Part shown: in pieces, positions 19,476 to 29,500 of the stretch
Layout: each line of letters starts with the position of its first letter
How positions within the stretch are numbered: position 1 is the stretch's first letter
NCBI RefSeq assembly: GCF_900215605.1
Contig: NZ_OBEL01000007.1
Span: forward strand, 124,001-188,000
Length of the DNA: 64,000 bases
From: Cohaesibacter gelatinilyticus
GTDB taxonomy: Bacteria > Pseudomonadota > Alphaproteobacteria > Rhizobiales > Cohaesibacteraceae
Direction: 5' to 3'
The notes under the pieces: model-generated
What the model was told of the DNA's origin: nothing
What the model saw: the letters and a program-made list of their open reading frames with translations, nothing else
Databases searched by the model: none
Position numbers and translations under genes: made by a program

Positions 19476-20552
19476 TTACTTGGACACAGAGAAGACTGGC
19501 GCAAAACCATCTGGTGGAAGGATGTTCGTACGTTCGACTTTGCCAATATTGTCCGGGTCAACCACGAAGATTTTCGGTCCCACATGCTTCACGAAGTCCT
19601 TGCCTTCGAGAATGCGAACAGCCTGATCTATGGCAATGCGACCTTGAACCACCATGCTGTCAGCAGGTGCGGCCAGAATGAAACCGCGTTGAATGCCGGT
19701 ATAGACGCCCGGTGTCATGTAAAACGCCAGAAGATCCACCTTGCCTTTCAAGCCACGTTCGCGGATGACGCCTTGCGCAGCTTCCGCGGTGACCGCAGTC
19801 CCGGCCAGATAACGAACATCGGGATTGGCCTGAAGAACATCTTCAACGAGTTTGAGCTGTGTTTCCTTGCCGGTATCCCCAAAGCGAGGCTCCAGAACTT
19901 CAACAGCAGACCCCTTCACCGCTTCCAGAAAGCCGGAATGGGCAGCTTCGACCCAACCCGCACCTGCAGGCCCCGGAAACCAACCAACCTTGACAGGATC
20001 AGAACCGGCAGGATGCCTGGCTGCAAGATACGCACCCGTTTCACGCCCCATGGTTTTGAAGGAAACCAGTGATTTTGCCTTGATGTCAGAAGAGGACACA
20101 CCATTGATGACATCAATAACAGGAACGCCCTTGGCCGCTACTTCTCCAATGACATTGTTCAAACCATCAAAGGAGATTGCACCAACCACAACCGCATCAG
20201 CACCACCAGATACACAATCTTCGATCTGACTGATCTGACGGTTGAGCTCGGTATAGCCACCTGCTTCGACAACATTGAGATTGACACCAAGCCGTTTTGC
20301 TTCATCAGTGACGCCATAATCCACGCCAAGCCAATAAGCGTCTTTCATATGCGGGAAAGAGACGCAGATATTCCAGGCCTTTTCGGCAGATGCAAGGGCC
20401 TCATATATGACTTCGCTGGTTTTACCCTCGGCAGAGAATGCCGGAGTTACTTCTTCCGCGGCGTAAGGAAACCATGCCTCTTCGGCGAGAGCCGCTGCTG
20501 GAATGGATGCAGCAAGCATAAGAGCCGCTGTTGCTTTCAATGTGAATTTCAT
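19476..20552 (-). CDS. Periplasmic binding protein, TorT-like (type 1 fold)
   Basis: A 358-residue periplasmic protein with a signal peptide (cleavage likely after AAALA near residue 23). It has the ribose-binding-protein fold and resembles TorT, the binding protein of the TMAO-sensing system: early ICVSFPHMKDAYWLGVDYG, then GADAVVVGAISFDG and LAGTAVTAEAAQGVI. Here it sits before an RbsA/RbsC ABC transporter, so it most likely delivers a solute for import rather than serving a sensor kinase. The pxp genes upstream point to 5-oxoproline or another lactam or amide, by inference. SD GGAGGACAGGAC is strong. Confidence 0.88.
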   Translation of the reverse strand: MKFTLKATAALMLAASIPAAALAEEAWFPYAAEEVTPAFSAEGKTSEVIYEALASAEKAWNICVSFPHMKDAYWLGVDYGVTDEAKRLGVNLNVVEAGGYTELNRQISQIEDCVSGGADAVVVGAISFDGLNNVIGEVAAKGVPVIDVINGVSSSDIKAKSLVSFKTMGRETGAYLAARHPAGSDPVKVGWFPGPAGAGWVEAAHSGFLEAVKGSAVEVLEPRFGDTGKETQLKLVEDVLQANPDVRYLAGTAVTAEAAQGVIRERGLKGKVDLLAFYMTPGVYTGIQRGFILAAPADSMVVQGRIAIDQAVRILEGKDFVKHVGPKIFVVDPDNIGKVERTNILPPDGFAPVFSVSK

Positions 20553-20620
20553 GTCCTGTCCTCCTTGTCAGTCAGAATTTATTGCGAGTGTTCTCGTCTG
20601 TTTGGATGTCTCGCCTTCCA

Positions 20621-20670
20621 GAGCATATTCCCGAAAAATATATGCAGCTTTTGGACTAAGTATTTTTGGA
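20621..20670 (+). repeat. Short hairpin repeat module, decayed copy 5
   Basis: AGAGCATATTCCCGAAAAA followed by TGCAGCTTTTGGA matches the module at 89-138 with several substitutions. It lies between the pxpC stop and the binding-protein start. Confidence 0.5.
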
Positions 20671-20718
20671 AACAATGACTTGGCCATTTTGAATGACCGG
20701 GCATTCATCCAAGATGCT

Positions 20719-21690
20719 CTAGGCGAGTTCTTCTCTTATCTTCTGCAACAACAGCTTTCGGTCATTGCGTGCTGCAATTGCCGCCCTCATATCGACACGT
20801 TCAAATTTCACCGGCGTGTGAGGCTGAAGTTGACCGATCAAATCCATATCTGCCGAGATGATTGCGCCCAAAGTGAAATAACCACCGCCGGAAACAGCAT
20901 CACGATGCAAGACAATGGGTTCTGTTCCACCAGGCACCTGGATGGAGCCGTAGGAATAGCAACCATCGACAATATTTGAGGGATCCGCACCGGCACCAAA
21001 GGGTTGTTCGCGATCTACGAACTCAAGTGGCCTGCCACCTTTGAAGCGATACCCCATACGGTCTGCTTCTGGCGCAACCATCCATTCATCCTCAAAGAAA
21101 CCATTGCCCGCCGCCTCAGTGAGACGGTGCCAATAAAGCCCTGGCAAAACTCGAAGAATTGCTGGACTACCGGGCATCCTACGCAGATTTTCGGGCGCAA
21201 AACGACCTGCTCCGGGCCCTTCATCACCACCCGTTGGCAATTCGTCACCGGCCTGAACCGCACGCCCTTCAACCCCACCAAGCGCCCCGATCGGATAGGT
21301 GGATCGACTGCCAAGCGCCTTGGGAGTGGTGATGCCACCACTGACCGCGATATAAAGGCGCGCACCCGATTGAAGAAATTCAAAGCTCAGAGTTTGCCCG
21401 GCTTTGACAACAAAGGACGACCAGGCCTCCTGTATTTCCCCATCAACCTTGATTGGCAACTGAGCACCCGTCACAGCCACGGTGGCAGTTCGGGTAAATT
21501 CGATCTCGGGGCCCATGAATACAGCTTCAAGACAGGCTGCCCCTTCATCATTTCCAACCAGCATATTGGCGGCGCGCAATGCAAAACGATCCATTGCACC
21601 ACCCATTGGAATACCCAGATGAAAATATCCCTGGCGTCCAAGGTCCTGGATTGAGGTCGCAAGACCAGGATTGTTGATTTTAAGCGTCAT
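20719..21690 (-). CDS. pxpC: 5-oxoprolinase subunit C (KipA/AHS2 family)
   Basis: A 323-residue KipA-type protein. Family marks are DLGRQGYFHLGIPMGGAMD, AANMLVGN and YIAVSGGI. With PxpA and PxpB it forms the ATP-dependent enzyme that opens 5-oxoproline to glutamate; the same fold is one half of the carboxyltransferase part of urea carboxylase. I chose ATG 21690, which overlaps the end of pxpB by 11 bp and begins the conserved MTLKI segment; a longer in-frame extension lacks conservation. The neighbouring biotin carboxylase genes leave open whether this version works through carboxylation. Confidence 0.9.
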   Translation of the reverse strand: MTLKINNPGLATSIQDLGRQGYFHLGIPMGGAMDRFALRAANMLVGNDEGAACLEAVFMGPEIEFTRTATVAVTGAQLPIKVDGEIQEAWSSFVVKAGQTLSFEFLQSGARLYIAVSGGITTPKALGSRSTYPIGALGGVEGRAVQAGDELPTGGDEGPGAGRFAPENLRRMPGSPAILRVLPGLYWHRLTEAAGNGFFEDEWMVAPEADRMGYRFKGGRPLEFVDREQPFGAGADPSNIVDGCYSYGSIQVPGGTEPIVLHRDAVSGGGYFTLGAIISADMDLIGQLQPHTPVKFERVDMRAAIAARNDRKLLLQKIREELA

Positions 21691-22555
21691 TGAGAGCCTC
21701 CAACATCTTGGCATTGGTGCCGCGCATGTCAGCATTGAATTCATCAAGATCAAATTCGACTTCTGCAATGCGCGGAACATAGGAGCCATCTTCGACCGCC
21801 GCGGTGATGGCGTCATATTCCGCACGGTTGATCGGCTTCCATTTCACAATGTCGCCGGGCTTGAAGAACACCATGAAGTCTTTCAGATGCGATACCTTTT
21901 GCTCGGGGTCATAAATCGGCATTGGAGTGACTCCAAACATCTGGTAACCACCTGCCCCCCGCACGGAATAGATGCAGGAAAAACAGCCCCCATAGCCAAC
22001 CGTGAGCTTGGGTGTATCTGTGCGCGGACGCAGATATTTTGGCACTTGCAACTGCTTGTCGCGCTCTACCAGCTGATAAAGGAACGGCAATCCCGCCACG
22101 AAACCGACCATCGATACAAACCACGGCTGGGAATGGTGAGCTTCGATGAACTCTTCTACAGTGCTGAAACCGTTGATCTTGGCGGCATAATCGAGATCCG
22201 TCCCATTTGGATCCTGATGACGTTCTCTAAACCGCATGAGCGTTTCATGTGTCCAGGGGTCCTGGTAATAAACCGGGATTTCAACGATTCGAGTTGTCAG
22301 ACGCTTTTCAGCGGACTCGGCTTTGTGCTCCAGCTCCTTGATCCGGGTCATGATGTCATCAGGATGAATGACATCGGGATCGAACCTCACCTGAAAAGAC
22401 GCATTGGCAGGACAAATCTCCGTCACCCCTTCAATCCTGGCATCACGCACGGCATTGCTCATCGACAGGGACTTGAAGAACGCATCAAGGGACATTTCAT
22501 CGTCCATCTCGATATAAACGTGTTCATCGCCTCCGAATGTATATCTGGTCTTCAT
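21680..22555 (-). CDS. pxpB: 5-oxoprolinase subunit B (KipI/AHS1 family)
   Basis: A 291-residue KipI-type protein with GFVAGLPFLYQL, GGCFSCIYSVRGAGGYQMFG and the TPMPIYDPE segment. In characterised systems it pairs with PxpC as the ATP-using part of 5-oxoprolinase; in Bacillus the relative KipI inhibits a sporulation kinase. It is longer than the typical 220-240 residues, with an N-terminal region that resembles a small alpha/beta domain. It lies between the biotin carboxylase gene (10-bp gap) and pxpC (overlap), so it is co-translated with both. Confidence 0.88.
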   Translation of the reverse strand: MKTRYTFGGDEHVYIEMDDEMSLDAFFKSLSMSNAVRDARIEGVTEICPANASFQVRFDPDVIHPDDIMTRIKELEHKAESAEKRLTTRIVEIPVYYQDPWTHETLMRFRERHQDPNGTDLDYAAKINGFSTVEEFIEAHHSQPWFVSMVGFVAGLPFLYQLVERDKQLQVPKYLRPRTDTPKLTVGYGGCFSCIYSVRGAGGYQMFGVTPMPIYDPEQKVSHLKDFMVFFKPGDIVKWKPINRAEYDAITAAVEDGSYVPRIAEVEFDLDEFNADMRGTNAKMLEALNDA

Positions 22556-22565
22556 AGTGACCTCC

Positions 22566-23936
22566 TTACGTGTTCTCTGGCTTCAGATTTCCGGCTTCCA
22601 ACCAGGGCTCCAACCATTGAGTGTGAAAGTCTCCGGAAGCGACACCAGGATCTGCTGCGAGCGCTTTGTGCAATGGCACGGTTGTTTTCAAGCCATTGAT
22701 CTCAAGACCTTCCAAAGCCACTGCCATTTTGGAAATCGCATCAGCCCGGTCCTTGCCATGGACAATCAACTTGCCAATCAGGGAGTCGTAAAAAGGCGGA
22801 ATTTGGTAGCCCTCATACATGAAATGGTCGAAGCGAATGCCCTCACCTTCAGGTATTTTCAGACTCTCGACCTTCCCGGGCCAGGGCATGAATTGCATGA
22901 ATGGGTCTTCGGCATTCAGGCGAACCTCAATGGAATGACCCGACTTTTTTACCTGATCCTGGCTCACACTCAGGGGCTCGTTTCCGCAGACACGGATCAT
23001 TTCCTGCACCAGATCAAACCCTGTAACCATCTCAGTGACAGGATGTTCCACCTGTATCCGGGTATTCATTTCAATGAAGAAGAACTCCTTGGTGCTCTCG
23101 TCATAAAGATATTCAAGAGTCCCGGCCCCGCGATAATTCACCGCTTCCGCCAGTGCAACGGCAGCCATGCAAAGCGTCTCCCGCGTGACATTGTCAAGAC
23201 AATCGGCCCCCGCTTCTTCCCAAACCTTCTGACGACGACGTTGCAGGGAGCATTCACGCTCGTAGAAATGAACCGCCTTTTCGCCATCACCAACGATCTG
23301 AACCTCAATATGACGTGGAGATTTTACCGAGCGTTCGATATAGAGCCCGCCATCGCCGAAAGCAGCGGCTGCCTCTTGCTGCGCTTGTGGTGCAAGTGAT
23401 CGAAGCTCTTCCTCGTTTTCTGCAATACGAATGCCTTTGCCACCCCCACCGGCAGCAGCCTTCACCATCACCGGATACCCAACCGTTGCAGCAACTTCGA
23501 CCGCCTCATCAACGGATTCAATCCGACCCTTTGATCCGGGGACAACAGGCACGCCTGCTGCTTCAGCAGCCTGTCTTGCAGCAACTTTGTCACCCATACG
23601 CTCAATCGTATCGGCTGAAGGCCCGACAAACGTAATGCCGGCATTCTCAATGGCACGAGCAAACTCGGGGCTTTCTGACAGGAAGCCATAGCCCGGATGA
23701 ACGGCATCCGCTCTGTTCTCTATGGCTGCAGCGACAACCCCTTTGATATTCAGATAGGATTCCGTTGCCCTTGCCGGTCCAAGACAAACCGCTTCATCAG
23801 CCAATTTGACGGCCAACATATCGGTATCACCTTCTGAATAAGCCTGGATCGTCGTGATACCCAGCTCTTTGGCCGCTCTTATGATACGAACGGCAATCTC
23901 GCCTCTATTGGCAATGAATAGTCGTTGAATTCCCAT
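22566..23936 (-). CDS. Biotin carboxylase subunit
   Basis: A 456-residue ATP-grasp biotin carboxylase of AccC type and length: FIANRGEIAVRIIRAAKELG at the start, Gly-rich loop AAAGGGGKGI, ERECSLQRRRQK, the metal and bicarbonate site EMNTRIQVEHPVTEM, and the C-terminal clamp. It carboxylates biotin on the carrier protein encoded immediately upstream. Acetyl-CoA carboxylase is one possible home, but no carboxyltransferase accA/accD lies here; the pxpB/pxpC neighbours resemble the carboxyltransferase of urea carboxylase, so a dedicated lactam or amide carboxylase is a real option. The housekeeping accC would be expected elsewhere. Confidence 0.95.
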   Translation of the reverse strand: MGIQRLFIANRGEIAVRIIRAAKELGITTIQAYSEGDTDMLAVKLADEAVCLGPARATESYLNIKGVVAAAIENRADAVHPGYGFLSESPEFARAIENAGITFVGPSADTIERMGDKVAARQAAEAAGVPVVPGSKGRIESVDEAVEVAATVGYPVMVKAAAGGGGKGIRIAENEEELRSLAPQAQQEAAAAFGDGGLYIERSVKSPRHIEVQIVGDGEKAVHFYERECSLQRRRQKVWEEAGADCLDNVTRETLCMAAVALAEAVNYRGAGTLEYLYDESTKEFFFIEMNTRIQVEHPVTEMVTGFDLVQEMIRVCGNEPLSVSQDQVKKSGHSIEVRLNAEDPFMQFMPWPGKVESLKIPEGEGIRFDHFMYEGYQIPPFYDSLIGKLIVHGKDRADAISKMAVALEGLEINGLKTTVPLHKALAADPGVASGDFHTQWLEPWLEAGNLKPENT

Positions 23937-24173
23937 CTAACTGGCCACTTCCGCGAGAGGTTGGCTTGCGGTCACAGGAAGTGAATCCTCAGCAACATAG
24001 CCAGTGAATGTACCGGCAATCTCGGATTTGACCTCGATGAAGGTCTTCATCACCTCGATCAAACCAATGGTGTCACCCACGGCAACAACGTCGCCCGATT
24101 TCTTGTATGCTTCCTCTTCAGGTGAAGGCTTGATGTAGAAAGTTCCCGGTAGCGGGGAAAGCACTTGAGCCAT
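23937..24173 (-). CDS. Minimal biotin carboxyl carrier protein
   Basis: A 78-residue biotinyl domain almost without extension; housekeeping AccB proteins are about twice as long. The biotinylated lysine is in EVMKTF near residue 42, with the thumb-less core and the C-terminal GYVAEDSLPVTASQPL strand. It directly abuts the biotin carboxylase gene and follows pxpA by 21 bp. The compact form supports service in a dedicated carboxylase rather than in fatty-acid synthesis, by inference. Confidence 0.92.
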   Translation of the reverse strand: MAQVLSPLPGTFYIKPSPEEEAYKKSGDVVAVGDTIGLIEVMKTFIEVKSEIAGTFTGYVAEDSLPVTASQPLAEVAS

Positions 24174-24194
24174 AACTTGTCCTCCCAGATTGGT

Positions 24195-24992
24195 TTAAAG
24201 CCCCAGCACGATTGCTGCCGGAGCGATTGTTATTCCTGCATCTGTCAATCCGGCACGGATGGCTTTTCCCATGTCCAATGCGCCAGGAGTGTCCGAGTGA
24301 AAGCAGATCGATTCAAATTCGATGGGGATGTCCACGCCATCAACCGTCCTTACAACGCCTTCTTTGCAAGCCCGGACACATTTGGCGGCCACCTCTTCAG
24401 GCTTGGGGCGCGAAACACGACGAGCAAAGACAATTGAACCGGATTGGTCATAATCACGATCAGCATAGAACTCGCGGGCAACCGGATGACCTAACCGTTT
24501 TGCAACCTCATATGTCTTTGAAATGCCCATGCAGAATATGATCGCCGTTCCGCAGGTTTTGCCGAGTGCATCGATGAGCATCTCCGACAATTCTTCATTC
24601 ACTGCGGCCTCCATATAAAGCGCACCATGCGGTTTGACATGTTGCAATCTGATGCCGTGACGACGACCAAATTCACGGAGTGCTCCGATCTGGTAAATGA
24701 TGTCGTTGACCAACTCCTCGGGACTTGTCCTGATATACCGCCGACCAAACCCCTGAAGGTCATTGTAGCCAGGATGAGCACCCAAGCCGACCCCATAGGC
24801 TTGTGCCAGTTTCACCACCCTGTCCATTGAATTTGGATCACCAGCGTGAAAACCAGCGGCTATGTTTGCAGAGCTGATGAGGGCCATAATATCTTCGTCA
24901 GGAGCCTCACCGAGAACCCATTGCCCAAATCCCTCGCCCATATCGCAGTTAAGATCGACAATCTCCTTCATCGCAAAGTCCTTATTCTTCAT
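24195..24992 (-). CDS. pxpA: 5-oxoprolinase subunit A (LamB/YcsF family)
   Basis: A protein of about 265 residues of the LamB/YcsF family: [13 protein letters not shown] at the N terminus, [38 protein letters not shown] and the late [10 protein letters not shown]. Asp and His residues in these motifs are the proposed active site. In fungi the lamB locus is needed for growth on lactams; in bacteria PxpA works with PxpB and PxpC on 5-oxoproline. ATG 24992 and ATG 24971 (AAGGAC upstream) are both possible starts. It leads the operon and is divergent from the LysR gene across an AT-rich 250-bp promoter region. Confidence 0.9.
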   Translation of the reverse strand: MKNKDFAMKEIVDLNCDMGEGFGQWVLGEAPDEDIMALISSANIAAGFHAGDPNSMDRVVKLAQAYGVGLGAHPGYNDLQGFGRRYIRTSPEELVNDIIYQIGALREFGRRHGIRLQHVKPHGALYMEAAVNEELSEMLIDALGKTCGTAIIFCMGISKTYEVAKRLGHPVAREFYADRDYDQSGSIVFARRVSRPKPEEVAAKCVRACKEGVVRTVDGVDIPIEFESICFHSDTPGALDMGKAIRAGLTDAGITIAPAAIVLGL

Positions 24993-25245
24993 CACCAAGC
25001 CTCAGGCTGTTATTCGGACCAAGTCCAAGCCTGGCTTCCTTTAAAAACAGACTTGCAAAATTCATCAATGATTGGAAATTCTTTATTTTGAAGAGGTAAT
25101 ATTGATTTTTCTGATATTAAATATATACCAATAAAAACATAAAATATTGATATTATTATATTATTTAAAAATTCTCAGAATCGAAATATATATTTATGCG
25201 AATTATTCGATAGAAAAGGGAGCAATATCGTGATATGTGATATTC

Positions 25246-26163
25246 ATGAATTTACGTCATCTCAAATATTTTGTCGCCACGGCGGAGTCCGGGCAGGTCA
25301 GCAGAGCCGCCAATGCTCTCAATATTTCTCAGTCATCTGTTACCGGCGCCATCAAGGAATTGGAAGCCACGGTGGATTCTGAGCTGTTTCACCGCTCCTC
25401 ACAAGGAATGGAACTCACGGATTCCGGTCGGGAATTTCTTGCTGCCTCACGTGAGATTCTTGAGAAAGTCGACGAGGCAAAAAAGCTGACCAAAAGAAGG
25501 TCCAAGGTTAATGGTCAGATTACACTTGCCGCGACCTATACTGTTCTGGGGTATTTTCTGCCCTTCCATGTCGACAAGTTGGCTCAACTCCATCCGGGAT
25601 TGGATATACAGATCAACGAGCTGAACCGGGAAAGTATTGAGGATGGATTGCTGTCCAACCGTTTTGACCTCGCATTCGTGCTCACATCGAACCTGAGCAA
25701 CCCGGATCTGGAAGCTGAGACACTCCTCAAATCGACCAGACGTCTGTGGGTTCCAAACGGGCATCCTTTTCTTCAATCCGGGAAAGCTTCATTTCAGGAC
25801 ATCGCGCAAGAAGACTACATCATGCTCACGGTTGATGAAGCGGCACATACGACCATGAAATATTGGAGCAAGACGAACTATCAACCCAAAACAAAGCTTC
25901 GCACATCCTCTGTTGAAGCATGTCGATCAATGGTAGCCAATGGGCAAGGTGTGGCCATTCTTTCAGATATGGTTTATCGACCATGGTCGCTCGAAGGCAA
26001 ACGTCTTGAGACTGTTTTGACAGATTTGGATATTCCGACAATGGACGTTGGAATCGCCTGGCGCAAAGGGGTGGAATTCACACCTGCCATGAATCTGTTC
26101 GTTGATTATTTCAAGGCAAGCTTTGTCTCTCCACAGATGGCCCAATTCAGCGTCCGCAAATAG
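25246..26163 (+). CDS. LysR-type regulator, divergent from the pxp operon
   Basis: A 305-residue LysR protein beginning with the standard MNLRHLKYFVATAESG and an N-terminal winged helix (SRAANALNISQSSVTGAIKELE), followed by a two-lobed ligand-binding domain. ATG 25246 is preferred over the upstream GTG 25237. It is divergently placed to pxpA and is the likely activator or repressor of the lactam/ABC operon, with the imported solute or its product as co-inducer. The intervening AT-rich stretch 24993-25245 contains repeated AATATTGAT-like motifs but no clean LysR box I can defend. Confidence 0.92.
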   Translation: MNLRHLKYFVATAESGQVSRAANALNISQSSVTGAIKELEATVDSELFHRSSQGMELTDSGREFLAASREILEKVDEAKKLTKRRSKVNGQITLAATYTVLGYFLPFHVDKLAQLHPGLDIQINELNRESIEDGLLSNRFDLAFVLTSNLSNPDLEAETLLKSTRRLWVPNGHPFLQSGKASFQDIAQEDYIMLTVDEAAHTTMKYWSKTNYQPKTKLRTSSVEACRSMVANGQGVAILSDMVYRPWSLEGKRLETVLTDLDIPTMDVGIAWRKGVEFTPAMNLFVDYFKASFVSPQMAQFSVRK

Positions 26164-26564
26164 AACTTCCATTTGTGGCACCAGGACCCTTCGCACAATA
26201 TGACAAAGACTGTTGCACCTATTGCGCAGGCAGCAAAGAGTTGGATAGAAGGTCAAAGCAGAAAAGCCCCGAAGACACCAGGTCAATCAAAACCGCCCGC
26301 TCGGCCCAGCTTGAAATACTGCAAATTATAAGTGTAGGGTATGATGCAGGTTGATATCGATGGTGGCTATTTCACAACGCATGAAAATCATACCCGGACA
26401 AACTGCAATGTAAGCTGGTTTCATACGAGCTACTGCATTGAGCGATAATATAATATTTTGATTTGCTTAGCGTTTTCATTTGCGAAACATATCCCGCAAA
26501 ACATGAAATAGCCATTGTTGAGAGTTTTCTCTTTTGAGCGCAATAAAATGCGTGGGGGCAAATC
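26164..26564. other. Gene-free stretch before the 1249-residue secreted protein
   Basis: About 400 bases without a convincing ORF on either strand. It becomes AT-rich after 26430 and presumably carries the promoter of the downstream gene. I see no clear hairpin, operator or RNA gene. Confidence 0.6.
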
Positions 26565-29500
26565 ATGTTTGTAAGAAGAACCCTTTTCTTTTCCTTGTTC
26601 TGTGCAATCCTTTTGGGAGCTCCAAACACCCACGCCCAAAACACACCGAACTTCTTCAAGGGAGCGGCCAAGGTTCTGAAGGACGTCGAAAGAAAGATCA
26701 AACGTCAGAACCGGACAAACAGATCCAATCGCTCGACAACAACGAAGAAGAAACGCAAGAATTTCTATGCCCAATATGATCGGGCCACACGAAGACTGAT
26801 CCAGAAATCACTGAACCAGCGCGGCTTTGATGCAGGCCCCGTTGACGGTGCATTTGGCAAGCGGACCTATCGTGCGATCAAAGCCTTCAAACTCTCGATG
26901 GGCTGGGCAGCAACCACCGAAATGACCCCGGATCAGATCGATACTCTTTTGAAGCGCCCCGACGGTGGCAGCGCGGCGGAACCAACCAATAATGCCAATT
27001 TCGAAATCCTGATGGATCACGATCTGCCAGGCCTCGATTATGCCAATAGCGGCAATGATCGCCGCCTGCAAAATCTCAGCATGGCGCAATGTCAGCAAAT
27101 TTGTGCTCAGGAGCAACGCTGTGGGGCATTCACCTATAACGCCCGCGTTCAATGGTGCTTGCTGAAGAGTGGCGCAGTAAACCCGGTCCCATTCAAAGGT
27201 GCAGTCTCCGGACGCAAAGTAGCGGGTGGAGTTACAAATGCTTCGCTGAATTCAAATTCAAACCCGGTAAGCAACGGCTTTGATCGCAGCAATTATCACC
27301 CTTTCAAGGGTCAGAGCGACTTCAACCTGCAATTGGAACTGGCCAAACGCACGGTTCAGAATCTTCCCACTGCCATCGATCGCGACAAGGTGGTCTCCAC
27401 CTGGATCAAGGAAGAATATCAACGCCTCTATTATGGAAAAGGCAAACAGAACGCGACCGAGATGTCGGTCAAATTCTATGATGGCACCGACTTTGACCGC
27501 CGCGATGCCATTGACCATTATCGCCACGAATTCCTGAATTCCTCCACGGACAAACCTTTGAAGTTCTCCATATCCTGGCGTGTTGCCCTGTTCCCCGGAC
27601 AATTCAAGGAAGGCAAAGGCATTCCGGTTCATTTCCGCGGGGAAGGCAATTATCAAAAGGCCAATGCCTCGATCAAACAGGTATCCGTGCGGGTCGATCA
27701 TCTGCGTGAGAGCGTAAAATTCTTCTTTGATGATGCACCGAGTGTCGGCATGCTCCCGGTTGATGAGAAACGTGCCCGCGAGATTGCCACGCTCCTCAAT
27801 GACAACCCCTATAATCATGTGAAGCTGACAGCCTATATCAATCTTGCTTCCATCAATGATGTGATCATGCGCGACAAAAGGCTGGATGGATACAGCACCA
27901 GCGCCAAACTGGATGCCGTGGAAATCACCATTGAACCACGCAAACGGTCCAAAATTGCCAGTAAGGAACGTATTTTCCTCTGGAATCTCGTCGCGCAAGG
28001 CAATGCAGATGAGGCTGATCGTGCCGGAGAAATCCGCGCCTATGCAGACTGGCTTGGCATTCCGGTTCGCGAAGGCCGCCTGATGAATTACCGCAATCTG
28101 TATTTCACCTTCGAGCGTTCAAAGAGGTTCCCGATCAAGCAGCATCGCTCCCACTGGCATTTGCTGCAATATCTTGGCCAGCTTCAGGCCAATCCCGATC
28201 TCCTGAAAAATGACGAATTGCTGATCGACTATGCTGACAGAACCTTGTCGCACGTCGACAAGCGCACGGTTTCCCGTGGCAAGGATCTCTTCTACAAGGT
28301 TGGCAGTTTCCAATGGGGCAAGCAGGCCTATTCCGAGTTTGAGGCCCAGGATGTGATCAACGACCTGCGCACAAACTATTCGGATAAGATCCTCGCCCGA
28401 ACACCGCCTTTCCCGATTCCGGCCATCGAAGTCATCCAGCTTCAGCTGGGCAAATATGACTTCGAACGCAAGGGCTTCCCAATTCGCTGGGTCGATCAAT
28501 CCGGCTCCCGAATGGACAATGGCGTCATGCGCGAATTCAATATCCGTTTCGACAGTGGCTATCACAGGGCGCGCAATGCGAAAATGCCGGGGCAGCGAGT
28601 ATCCTCGAACTTCAAGACATTCCCGCAATTTCTGCCAATGGACCCGCAAGAAGCCCGTGCATTCTCTGCACGCCTGGAAGCCATTCCATTCAACCGTGGA
28701 AAACGGTTTGTCTATATTGCGCTGGAAACGGACATTCCCGCGCCTACCAAGGCAGGCAAGGGCATTACCTATGACTTTGACATCACCAAAGCAACGCTCT
28801 TTACCGACTTTGAACTGACCGAAAAGCTCATGGATTTCGAGGTTGATTCAGGTTGGAAATCAGCCGAAACCCTGCTGGCCAATCACAAGAAGGGGGATGC
28901 CGTACCGATCACACTGGATACAGCCTATCTTCTGGTCGCCCAACTGCAGCCAGATCTTTTGAAGAAAGAAGGCTTCTTACAACGGGCAGCCGAGCATCGT
29001 CGCCAGATCGAGCGCAAGGCCAAGAAGGACAGCTTGTATGTCCCGAAATATCTGCCACCGCTGGTGATCAAATCCACCAAGAATATGGATGCCAACGATA
29101 AAAAGGCCTTTGCCAAGCTCTATAGCGACCTTTCGCACCAGACCGAATTTGGCAAGATCCGTATCCCCGGCGGCCTTCATATGCCATCGGCTTCCGGAGA
29201 CCCGATCACCATCAATCTCGATCAATATTTCCGCAATCGTCTGCAGCAAGATTCAGACATCACCAATGTCGCCAAACAACTCTATCCCAATGCCTTTGGC
29301 GTCTATCAGATTTTGGAAAGCAACAATCGACTGGGATTTGTCATCGCCGTGAATGATCAATCCGGCCTGTTTGGTTTTGATATGCAACGGCCGGACAAGA
29401 ACCAAAATGACTATGGCTTCTTTGACGGCTATGTCGATCTCAAGATTGAAGACCTGCAACTGGCCCGGGACAAGCGCGGCAAAACAGTGATTGTCGCCAA

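Noticed and set aside
26372-26774. Minus-strand frames of about 110 codons near 26.4-26.8 kb
   Set aside because: They overlap the start of the large secreted protein and show no family or ribosome site.
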